Origin: Nemophila menziesii
Lineage: Eukaryota > Streptophyta > Magnoliopsida > Boraginales > Hydrophyllaceae
Length of the DNA: 64,000 nucleotides
Reading direction: 5' to 3'
Assembly (NCBI GenBank): GCA_029959085.1
Contig: JARWIR010000011.1
Location: forward strand, 7,503,840 to 7,567,839
The position numbers and the translations under genes were made by a program. The notes beneath the pieces were generated by a model. That model did not search any database, was not told the origin of the DNA, and saw nothing but the letters and a program-made list of their open reading frames with translations. Shown in pieces: positions 1-9,922 of the stretch (within the stretch, counting starts at the first letter, position 1; each line of letters begins with the position of its first letter).

Positions 1-131
1 TCCTCTCAAATAAACTTAACCCATCTCATATAACACCTAATTCTTCAAGTTTTAAACCTCAAAACATCAAATTTCAATGCTTTTCTCTAGCTTTTTCTCT
101 ATTTGAAGTTTTGAGTATGGGGTGAAAAGAG

Positions 132-1391
132 ATGACTAACAGAACCGATTCCATGTGTAACTATCGAAGAAACATACCAAGAAACAGGAACAATGTTGGA
201 GCTAGCCCAGACTAAGCAATTGAGATTCCAGATTCGCGATCCAAAAAGACTGTCCAAAACCCAATTGCTCTGAAACGAAAAGAAAATCCAAGTAAGGCTA
301 ATCCGAAGAAGAGTAGGTTAATTAATGAGAGTGATGAAGAAAGTGAGGAAGAAGTTGAAGAAGAGATTGAGGAAGAAACTGAACAAGAAGTTCCCGAAGA
401 ACCAGAACAACAACAGAAACCTCCGCGTAGGAAAGCTTGGGCTCAAAAGCCTAAAAGAGTCTTCGTTCCATGGGATACTCAGGTTCGTGATAGAATTCAA
501 TTTTTGAAGTTTGGTGAGGAGATGAATCTTCCTAAGGGTATTATGACTAGTGCTTATAAAGATTATGGTATTACTTGTGACAAATTGGGTTGGAAAGAAT
601 TGCGTGAAAGGAAGCTTGAGTATATTCCTACCTTGGTGCGAGATTTTTATGAAGGAATCACCTTCTCCAAAGAAGCAGTTGTTATTCGCAAAAAGGTAGT
701 TCCTTTCTCCGTTGAGCTTATTCGTAAAACATTGAAATTACACGAATTTTCCGGAATATGTCCGTTTGAAGAGTCTCTAAAAGAACCTTCGTTTGATTAT
801 GAATCCCTTTAGGGGAAAGTGCTTGTTGATGGGGCCCGCCCAATTCCCGAAGGAGAGAGATATCCCGGACAAATGTATAGTAGTAATCTGTTACCATGTG
901 CTAAGATTTGGTCACGCTTCATAATCCCTACCTTCTTCGGAGTTAAACACATATCGGAAGTGAAGAAGGAGCATCTTTTGTTCATTAACTGTATTATTGA
1001 GGAGAAACCTATAGATGTTGCTCGTGTGATATATGATACCATCATGGAATTTGCTCGAATTCCTACTTCGCAACAAAATCTCAAATTTCCTTGTACCATC
1101 ACTACTTTGTGCTTAGACGCAAAGGTTCCGCGTAAAGATGCAGAGATTGATCGTGTTGTAGTGGGTGAGAGTATGGGTTTAACTTTGATCAAGAATATTC
1201 ATGATGAGGTGTTAAAATCCACAAGAAATCCTAGAGCTCCTCCAAAGAAGAAGAGGCATACCACCAATGAGTTGGAAGCGAAAGTGAAGGTGTTAGAAGA
1301 GAACCAAGTGAAGATGATTGCGTCTTTGGGAAACATTACAAAAGAGTTAGAACTTCTCCGAAACATGTTAATGGGGGTGAGCACAATTTAA
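132..1391 (+). pseudogene. Gag-like 'putative plant transposon protein', two in-frame stops
   Basis: One reading frame runs from the ATG at 132 to the TAA at 1389-1391 (about 420 codons). It is interrupted by TAA at 213-215 (codon 28) and TAG at 810-812 (codon 227), with no frameshift. The N-terminus is basic (NRTDS..RNIPRNRNN). An acidic Glu/Asp run follows at 324-400, then a Pro/Gln/Arg-rich hinge. The conserved domain begins near 470 (DTQVRDRIQFL) and continues past the second stop (MYSSNLLPCAKIWSRFI, then HLLFINCIIEEKPIDVA). The C-terminus from about 1240 has a KKKR basic patch and a heptad-like coiled coil. This order is typical of the plant family labelled 'putative plant transposon protein', generally found in LTR elements. 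Function is presumably structural, Gag-like; no enzyme motif is seen. As written it is non-coding unless the stops are read through. Confidence 0.75.
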
Positions 1392-2887
1392 CACGCCACC
1401 TATGGTATACTTACGCAAGAGAAAGTTCATGGACGCAACACGGATAACCAGCCTCGCGCTGGTTAAGATACGTTTTTCTATCCCTTTCGCGTTTTAGTTA
1501 GTTTAGTTTATTTTTATTGCGTTGAGTCTTTTCGAGTCGTGGGGACACGACTCATTTTTGAGTTTGGGGTGGGGTTCGTTGCCTCATCCCAGTTTTATGT
1601 GTTATGTGTTTTATTTTCTTTCAATAAAATAATTTTCGGAGTTGCGTTTGACTATAGAAGATTTTAAATGTCCCTTTAAGCATACTTTTTATGAATCTAT
1701 GATAGTAAATAGTGGACTTTAGGGAATAACATAAAACGCACTTACAATTGCATGCGAAAATAGGTAATTGATAGGAAAAATTAATGAACAATGCAAATGA
1801 AGTAAGCTTGTACTTAAGGAATATGTTTGGTGTGTAGAACGTGAAATCCTAATTAGTAGAGAACCCGCCTAGATATGAACTAAAGACAAGCTATGTACTT
1901 AGAAAAATGATAGGGGCAGTTCTTTGTTAGCCATTTGAAGCCTTTTAGCTTGCTATTCCTTATTATAATTTTATCCGTCTTAGCCCAAGTTTGAGCCTTA
2001 AGCCTTTTCTTTTGTAGCCACGATATAAGCCCATTATCCTTTAGATTATTAGGCATAACCAGATGACCCGCACTTGAATCACAACCCTGAGACTTGTCTC
2101 GAGCTTGAGTTTGGGGTAGAGGGTCCACATTTGGGAATTTACATTGGGAAGGGATCATATGTGTTTGTATTGGGGGCACAAAAATAAAATATGATATGAT
2201 TATTTTGTAACCCTTTGCCGAGATTTGAAAAAGAAAAAAAATATATAAGAGACATGACTTTTCACATCAAAATGATGGTCATGGGTATCTTATACAAAAA
2301 AAAAGAGAAAATAAAAAGAAAAAATAAATAAATCGGCAAAGTGGAATACTTTTGGAAATCATCGTAGTTTTATTTGGGTTGACATTGGGAACGCAACATT
2401 AGCGCGTCAAATGGGTGAGTGAGAACATTTTTTAGCGTAAACTCAAGCTCGAGGACATTGTTGATGGTAAGTGAGGAGAGAGCCAAAAGCTCACTTCAAA
2501 TTTACCAAATATATATCCATACCGTCCTTAAGCCATTATTAAAACCATAAAGACCTCGTGATTCCTAAGTACATAGTGAATTTATAATTCTGTTGATAGG
2601 GAATATACTAGGTGGAGCGTTCAAAGCAAGGTAGGATTAATGACCACCCTATAGCCATCATACATAGATGTGTACAAGTGTAACCTTCAAGCATTGCGAC
2701 TTTAATTTTATGATTGAGATTATTTATATTTGATGTTGCATGATTAGTGTATGTATATGTTAGTTCTTAAAGTTTTGCTATATGAGGTTTCTCTTAAGAA
2801 TTGCTTTAGGTTTATTTGCTAGCTTCTATTTATTCTTGCGTTTACTTCTACCCCTTGTTTTGTTTTGTTTTGCTTTGTCGGGACGAC
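1392..2887 (+). other. Non-coding spacer of the LTR element
   Basis: About 1.5 kb between the gag-like gene and the 3' LTR. No frame gives a recognisable protein. It has a short symmetrical motif around 1528-1552 (GAGTCGTGGGGACACGACTC, a near-perfect inverted repeat), an AATAAA signal at 1623-1628, and low-complexity A-rich DNA at 2225-2335. The open frame on the minus strand near 1880-2179 has no recognisable family and looks fortuitous. Confidence 0.5.
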
Positions 2888-2908
2888 AAAGGTTTGAGTT
2901 GGGGGTCT
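2888..2908 (+). other. Candidate polypurine tract
   Basis: An A/G-rich stretch with a run of five G directly precedes the proposed LTR start (TGATGTCA at 2909). This is where plus-strand priming occurs in LTR retrotransposons. It contains several T residues, so it is an imperfect tract; position rather than purity is the main support. Confidence 0.4.
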
Positions 2909-4456
2909 TGATGTCACCCTAATTGTTCTTATTTTCGACCCTTAGGAGACATCATTTTTGGTGTTTATTTAATCAGTTTGATAGACTTTTGGACTAAATA
3001 TGCTATAATAAGATTTTCCTCTTTTATTTCTAGCATTTTTAATTTATTAAGCTTTTGCGCGTAATATTGGTATTTTTAGTGTAAAGTTTACATGTTTTAG
3101 ATGTTAGCTAGAAGAGGAATCCGAGGAGAAAGTCAAAGATCAAGAGATAGAGTCAAGACTTGAAGATAAATCCCGAAGATATTATTTTTAGAGCTGAAAA
3201 TCCATTTTCCAGGACATAGATTGCTGATTTCGAGGTGCTTAGGCGATGATTTAGCCGCTGACCTTTGAAGAGAACACATTCCTTATCGAGTTGCAGAACT
3301 TTAGCAACTGGAATGAGGTCAATCGGAGTCATAACGAATCGGGAAAAGCCGTTTTAGTGAAGGTGTATCAGCAGTTACGGGATTTTGGGCTTAGAATTTG
3401 GGCTTGGACATTTAATTAGTGTTTTATTATTAGGTCCAAACCCTAATACGTTTTTACACTTATAAAAGGAGCCTTTGACTTCTATTTTTCATACAATACA
3501 CATTCTGCAAGATTAAAACACCAGAGAGAAGCAACAAAAGGAAGAAAGAAGAAGCTACAAGAGCTAGAGAGGGTCTATATCTCCGTTCGTAGTCATTCCT
3601 ATTCCGGAAATTAGGTTCTTTTATCTTTAATTTTGTAATCAAATATGATTTCCTTTACAGTTAATTTAGTTTTTCTTTTTAATATGAGCTAAACATTTCA
3701 TAGTGCTTGAGAACAATTAATGGGTGAATCCCAATCGTATTGAATAACGAATGTTGAATTTGGGTTTTTGTTAAATTAAATTAGATTGGGGCTTTTACTC
3801 TTTTCTATAAATTAAGATTATTTACCGTTTTTAGCGTCATGAACTAGGAACAGGTGTTAGTATTTAGGCTATTCCAATTAGTGGCAATTGGATCATCCTG
3901 ACGGAGGGTTTAAATACAGAACCATTTATTCAATCTAGGATAGAAGCTATTGATTCTGACGAACTTAGCTAATTCTAGGGCCAATGAGGTAATAAAACTT
4001 AAACATCCAAAGGTGGATCATATTTACCCTAACGGGACTAGTGACACTCTTGGATCGCCTTATAGTCCACCCTGACGGGGGTATAAGGAATTTAGAATCC
4101 CGACCATTGTAATTGACCAATTTAGCCCTTAAACAACATAAGTTAGGAAATAGGATTGGGAGGATCCTTGCGTTCTCAAGTGCTACTTCTCATATTGCGT
4201 TTTACATCATTTTACTTGCGTCTTAGCTTTTATTTTCATTTTAATAATTGTCTTTCATCTCTTTAGCATTAATACAAAACCAAACAAACATATTATCTTT
4301 ATTTGCTTTCATAAGTGCATTCAATCATTAATAGATAAGCATTGTAGTCAACCATCCCGTCCTTGGAACGAATCTGTTTTATCAATTATACTACTTGGGA
4401 CAACCGTACACTTGCGGTTGTGGTTCGATTATTATTTGCATTCATTTAGAACACAC
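2909..4456 (+). repeat. 3' LTR, about 1.55 kb
   Basis: Begins TGATGTCA after the G-rich tract and appears to end at a CA within GAACACA near 4455, where LINE ORF1 coding sequence takes over. Inside is a TATA box (3461-3468) followed by an A/G-rich transcribed leader (3515-3565), the usual LTR promoter layout. Near the 3' end, 4360-4440 has the phrase GAACGAATC..ATCAATTATACTAC..ACACTTGCGG, which is also typical of the U5 end of gypsy-like plant LTRs elsewhere in this window. No coding potential. Only one LTR is in view, so both ends are inferred rather than fixed by comparing the LTR pair. Confidence 0.6.
3461..3468 (+). promoter_or_regulatory. TATA box of the LTR promoter
   Basis: TATAAAAG sits about 550 bases into the LTR. 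It is followed after 30-50 bases by a plausible transcription start region and an A/G-rich leader. This would mark the U3/R boundary of the LTR. Confidence 0.55.
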
Positions 4457-4468
4457 AAAGGACCACCA

Positions 4469-5101
4469 GAATTGCAGTGTTCAAGTTTGAAAATCAGCAG
4501 AGTTATAACAAAGCTCTGTAACAGCTATGGCATATTAATGGTAAGCCTCTACTTCTTCGTCCTTGGAAAGCTAGAATGAAATTTGACAAGTTAGACATTA
4601 CTAAGGTCTCGGTTATGTTGCTAGTGGGGTAGGTGTACCAATTCAGATGGATAGTATTACAGAATCTAAGACTAGACTTGGGTATGCTAGAGTTTGCGTG
4701 GAAGTTGATATTAAAGATGAACTACCAGATAATGTGTTGGTGGATATAGGTATTGATGATTTGCAGGAAGTTAAAGTTGAGTATGAATGGAGACCTATAG
4801 TGTGCAAAAAATGTAATAAATTAGGTCATGTGGAGACTAAGTGCATCAACACTCAGAAAGTTTGGGTCCCTAAGCAGATAAGTGAGAAATAAGTTGACAA
4901 AGGGAAGGCAGTTGTGAATGAATGGAGTGTTGTGAGGAGTATTAAGAAAATTGATAATAAAATAGGAGAATCAAGCTCTATTACTTTCATGAACTCATTT
5001 AAAAATTTGCAAAACAATGAAGGGAGTCAAATTGATAATGTCATCCTACAGTACATCAATCATGAAGGGGGAGAGGAAATTACCAGACCTCATAATATAT
5101 G
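4469..5101 (+). pseudogene. LINE ORF1 fragment (DUF4283-like plus CCHC knuckle)
   Basis: Encodes the RNA-binding chaperone-type protein of plant L1 elements, which packages the LINE transcript. The first part (about 4469-4600) reads like the DUF4283 fold (VFKFENQQSYNKAL, then KPLLLRPWKARMKF). A deletion and a frame change near 4605-4615 then remove part of the domain. From 4647 the frame is open (MDSITESKTRLGYARVCVEV) and reaches a zinc knuckle, CKKCNKLGHVETKC at 4792-4833, with all C-C-H-C ligands present. A stop at 4890-4892 precedes a further in-frame tail (4914-5101) ending where ORF2 begins; the ORF2 ATG at 5099 overlaps the end by a few bases. It cannot make a full protein. Confidence 0.75.
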
Positions 5102-8100
5102 ATTATTACAGCTTGGAATGTGAGGGGCTTTAATAGCCTCCTCAGGCAGTTAGATGTTAAGGATTTTCTTGTTAGGAATAAAGTTAGGGTAATTGGACTT
5201 TTGGAAACAAAGGTAAAGTTTAATAATTATCCTTCCATAATAAGTGCTCACTTCTCTCATTGGGAAGTGATGCACAATTATAATAAAGATGATAGTGGAA
5301 GAATTTGGGTTTTATGAAATAAGAATTTTGCTGATATTAATCTAGTTGATCAAACTTCTCAGGCTATGATTTTTGAGCTGAGGGTGAAAGAGAATAATGA
5401 TAAGCTAATCATGGTTATGGTGTATGCAAGTAGCATTGATGATGGTAGAATATTATTATGGAACGATATGGTGAAGTGGAGCAAACTGTATGATAAATAA
5501 AAACTATGTTTTATGGGAGATTTCACGAAATACCAAATATTAGAGATAGGCTTAACTACATTGATTTGGATAGTGGTGCATTGGAGTTCATTGAATGTGT
5601 TGAAGATTCAAACCTATATGAACATTGTTATGGAGCCAATATTATACTTGGACCAATAAGAACACTAGTGATCAAATTCGAGCTAGCAAGATTGATAGAG
5701 TGTTTATAAACACAAAATGGCTTGATTCTATGTCTTCTAGTGTGAGTATTCATCCTCCATCAACCTCTGATCACTATGCTCTTAATTTAAATATTGGAGG
5801 TACCAAAAAATTCTTTCCTAGTCAGTTCAAGTTCTTTATTATATGGGTAACTCATGACAAATATATGGACAATGTATGGGAAGCATGGAATATTAATGTT
5901 AATGGTAATGGTATGTATAAAGTATGTGTGAAATAGAGGAATGTAAAAGTTGCTCTCAAGAAGTTTAACAATCTCTATTTCAGAAAGAATACTATAGAAA
6001 TTGAAAGTATGAAGACTCAACTTAATGACATTCAAATGAAAATCATGAAAGGAGAAACTGATTCATGTATTCTCAGTGAAGAAAAGATACTTATCAAAAA
6101 CTTGAAGAAGCTATAATCATACAATATGACATACTAAAGCAAAAAGCTAAATGTGTATCTGTTAATGACATGAACTGCAATTCTGCATATTTCTACAAAA
6201 TTGATAAAGGAAGGATTGCTAAGAATAGCATCTCCATTCTTGTTAATGAATCTGGGGATATAATAGATGATGCTGACACCATTAAACAGGAGCTTGTAAA
6301 TTTCTATACAAATCTCTTTGGTAAGGAGGATGAAAAGGAAGAAATCTGCTGAGTTGACACTATTAAGGAGCTAGTAGGGTCTTCTCTAACAGCTGAACAA
6401 AGTGCTAGTCTAAATTTCAGCTATTACAGATGCAGAAATCAAAGATGCCCTTTTTTCTATTGGAGACAATAAAAGCCCTGGTCCTGATGGACTAAACTCA
6501 GCCTTTTATAAGTCCTCTTGGAGTATTATAGGAGAAGAGTTTACACAAGCTGTTAAAGAATGCTTAATTAATAGCAAGATTCTTACTCAGATTAACACTA
6601 CAAATATTATCTTAATACCTAAAGAAAAAGATGCTTCAAGTGTGAAGAAGTTTAGGCCAATTTCTTGCACCAATATATCTTATAAAACTATCTCAAGAGT
6701 TATATGTAAAAAATTGAAAAAGGTTATTAATTCAATCATATCCCTCAACCAAGCAGCTTATGTAGGCAACAGCTTTATAAGTGATAATATCTTAGTTGCT
6801 CAGGAGGTGGTCCTTGGATATGAAAAAAAAGCTCAGCTCAAAAGTGCACCATCAACTTAGATCTTCAAAAAGCTTATGATAGTGTGAATTGGAAGTTTTT
6901 ATTAAATTTACTAAAGGCTTTTGATTTTCCTGAGAAGTTCATCAAGTGGATTTAGATATGTGTGTGTGTACACCAACCTATTCTGTGTGTGTGAATGGTA
7001 AAGCCTGTGGGTTTTTCAAAGGTAAGAGTGGGTTGAGACAGGGTGACCCTCTCTCACCTTATCTTTTTGCCATGTGTATGGAGATTTTTATAGGCCTTTT
7101 CAATCAAATGGGGAAGAAGAAGACTTTTAAATACCATCAGAAATGTGAGGAGTTAAGGTTGAATCACATCATCTTTGCAGATGATCTATTAATTTTCTTG
7201 AAGGCAGATATTGATTCAGCTAAGGAGGATAAAAAGGGCTTGAATTGTTCTCAAGAATGTCTGGCCTGAATATCAATTATCAAAAAAGTGAAATATATTA
7301 TGGAGGTGCTGATCGGAACTTGAGGACGAATATTTCTGAGATACTTGAACTTAAAATTGGTTGCTTACTTGTTAGGTATTTAGGAGTACCTCTAAACTCA
7401 AAGAAATTAAGTGTAGAGGAAGTCAATAAAATGGTGAGTAAGATATATAGCAGTATTAATAGATGGTCTTCAAAATTACTCTCATATTCAGGTAGAGTTG
7501 AGCTGATCAAATGTGTACTAATAAGTAAAATACTTTTCTGGTGCCGTGTTTTCCTCCTACCTAAACAAGTAATCTATAATCTGAATCAACTTATGAATAG
7601 CTTCTTATGGAAAGGTGTAGATAGTGCAAAATGTGCTAAAATTTCTTGGGATAAAGTATGCACTAGTAAACAATGTGGTGGATTAAACATACCGAGGATT
7701 GATAATATAAATTTGGTGTGTTTACTCTTTACTTTTTGGAGAACGTATGCTCAGAAAGGCAACTTATGGAGTAAAGGGATGAAATGCAATATAGTAAAAA
7801 ACAACTGCATATGGAGTCTTGAAGAAAAACAAGCTCACACTTGGATATGGAAGAAAATTCTTAAGAATAGAACACTTTCTTATACCTTTATTCATTATAG
7901 AATTAATAATGGGAAAGAAACTTTTTTAATTTGGGATAAATGGATTGATTGGCATAGTGTACAAGAGAAGATTGGTATTAAACTTAACAGGGTAGATATA
8001 AATAGTAACAAAAACTGTTTATAGCTACTATGGAGGGGGTAGGTGGAGATTACCACCTAATATTGGCAAGATCTTACCTATTCTGAAGAATATTAAATTG

Positions 8101-8697
8101 AATGATAAGGAGGATATTAAAGTGTGAAGTGAAAGTATTAAAATGAAATTCTCTTTCAAGAAAACACTTACTAAACTAATCACTGATGAGAATGTTAAGC
8201 AGGTACATTGGTTTGAGTTAGTATGGGCTAAGAAAAATACACCTAGATTCTCATTTATAACTTGGTTAGTAGTTAATGACAGGCTTAGTACAATAGAGTG
8301 AATGATACAGTGGGGTAATAATTTAAATTCCCTGTGTCTATTCTGCAGATCTACAATTGAAACAAATACTCGTATATTCTTTGAGTGCTCTTTTAGTAAA
8401 AGAGTTTTATTAAATGCGATGAAGAGTTGAAGAGTTAAAAATTTGCCGAGAGATTTTGAAGAGATTTGTAATGAAGTAGCTAGTATTAAGAGTGTTGAAT
8501 ATGCTGCCTTGATTAGTATCTTATTTACCTCTTATGTGTACTACATGTGGTGGTTATGAAATGAATTTGAACAGGGAGGAAAAGTGTTAAATGAAGTTCA
8601 GTTATGCAGTTTGATTTGCAAGATAGTGAAGATGAAATTGCAAACATGGATGGTTAAAGAAAAAAGAGTCAAAGAAATGTTGGAGAAACTAGATTAA
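5099..8697 (+). pseudogene. LINE ORF2: endonuclease, reverse transcriptase, zf-RVT
   Basis: About 1,200 codons, near the usual length for plant L1 ORF2. The APE-type endonuclease begins at the ATG at 5099 (ITAWNVRG), continues with LETKVK and MGDF, and keeps the SDH motif near 5770, but has a stop at 5315, another near 5498 and two frame changes (about 5520 and 5630). Reverse transcriptase motifs include SPGPDGLNSAF (about 6473), FRPISC (6652), [10 protein letters not shown] (6858), QGDPLSPYLF (7039) and the catalytic FADD (about 7175). The C-terminus has a WARKNTPRFSFITWL stretch and a Cys-rich zf-RVT region (about 8220-8400), ending with TAA TAG at 8695-8700. Many stops and frameshifts make it dead, but the key RT residues survive. 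Confidence 0.85.
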
Positions 8698-8945
8698 TAG
8701 TTGTAATTTTTTTATCTTGTATTTCCTCTATTGTTTAATGTAGCCCGGCTAAAGATTATCTATTAGTTTTAGTAGTGGGCCTTTTATTTTATGTTTATAA
8801 AGTTGTAATAGTTATGGGTTGTGAGAGTATGGTGGGCCTAATATATAGTTAAGACTTGGTTTGGGCTTTTAACCAATTGGTCCAAGTTGTAAAGACATTG
8901 GAAAGTTGAGTTTATTATTAATAAAATTTGATTTGATGATACAAA
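8698..8945 (+). other. 3' UTR of LINE copy 1
   Basis: Non-coding tail after the double stop, ending in AATAAAATTTGATTTGATGATAC and a run of seven A. Plant L1s use such a tail for target-primed reverse transcription. No long poly(A) remains. Confidence 0.5.
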
Positions 8946-9922
8946 AAAATCAAAGCAACAAATCTAACTACCACTCATACTTAAATATTCTTAAAATATA
9001 AATGACACAATATTTGTAAGATAAATTAATCGAAAATAATTCTAGTAAAACATTAACTAATTGAGAGAATTTAGTAAAATAATAAGATAAATTGATACTA
9101 GTGTCTGACAACAACACGAACCAGAAAACTAACCTCTTCGCCCATAACCCATAAACCCAAGTCATTATAAATTATCAGATCCAATCATAACCTTCAAAAA
9201 TGTCATACTTTAAATTTGTCTATCAACTATATGGAATGTCGAAGTCTACTCTGTCCTCTCTCATGCTACCTTTGTTTTATCGCCCGAACTTGAATTTGAA
9301 TCGTATGTGTTTTTAAGGTAATTGATTTTATTAGAGATTATTTTCTAAAACATAAAATAATTGTCTATTTTTACTGCGGGGTAGCCGGCCTAGATCCACC
9401 TGTGTATATAATAATTAGTAATTTTAAAGCGAATGAAAAATATTAATTTTGCTAATTAAGTATAATTATTTGTGTTGTTTTCTATTTAATTGTACTTAGA
9501 TAAATTATTATATATTTCAGTATTTTCTTTGTAACTTTTCTGTTGCATCTATTCAAATATTATATTAATAAATAATTATAATATAATTTTAGTTTATGGT
9601 GTTCATTCAGTTATAACAATGAAATCATTATTAAATGTAATTTTGATAGATAAATTTAATGAGATGTGTATGAAAAATATTTAATGTATATTCCTATATT
9701 TTGCATAGGACCTCACGTCAAGAATAATATTATTATACAGAAAAAGAAAAAAAAATAAGATTGTTGGACATGCCATTTCAATCAACCACCGCAATCCAAT
9801 TAATTATTGAGGTAAGATTCTTGTTAGTTTAGATTATAATTTTTTTGTATTTTTATCTTTTTTCTAAAGGTAGTGTCAGTATTAGCAGATTAAGTGGCAT
9901 TTTCCATTTCTTGTATATTTGC
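8946..9922 (+). repeat. Array block 0 (partial, middle section only)
   Basis: Matches the middle part of the core block found downstream (starting AACTACCACTCATACTTAAATATTC, and ATGGAATGTCGAAG at 9230). It breaks off after CCATTTCTTGTATA and is joined near 9922 to the start of block 1. It lacks the homeodomain fragment. No gene is visible; it is AT-rich. Confidence 0.7.

Larger units (their letters stand above)
1..2908 (+). mobile_element. Internal region of an LTR retrotransposon lacking pol (5' part outside window)
   Basis: This is the internal part of an element whose 3' LTR begins near 2909. It holds one gag-like gene (132-1391) followed by about 1.5 kb without a recognisable protease, integrase or reverse transcriptase. 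The spacer has an AATAAA-type signal at 1623-1628 and ends in a G-rich tract just before the LTR. Gag-like gene, long spacer and no pol suggest a non-autonomous element of the large-retrotransposon-derivative type, which would depend on enzymes supplied by a relative. The 5' LTR and primer-binding site would lie left of the window. The element class is an inference; the absence of pol is what I see by eye in all frames. Confidence 0.6.
4457..8945 (+). mobile_element. L1-type LINE, copy 1, 5'-truncated
   Basis: A non-LTR retrotransposon with the C-terminal part of ORF1, then ORF2 with endonuclease, reverse transcriptase and a C-terminal zf-RVT region, then about 250 bases of 3' UTR. Its left edge coincides with the end of an LTR. 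Its right edge meets array DNA near 8946 after an A-rich stretch (ACAAAAAAATC). The left flank (LTR) and right flank (array block) are unrelated, so this is not a simple insertion with target duplication in view; more likely the LTR element landed inside the LINE and the LINE 5' part lies further left. Confidence 0.85.
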
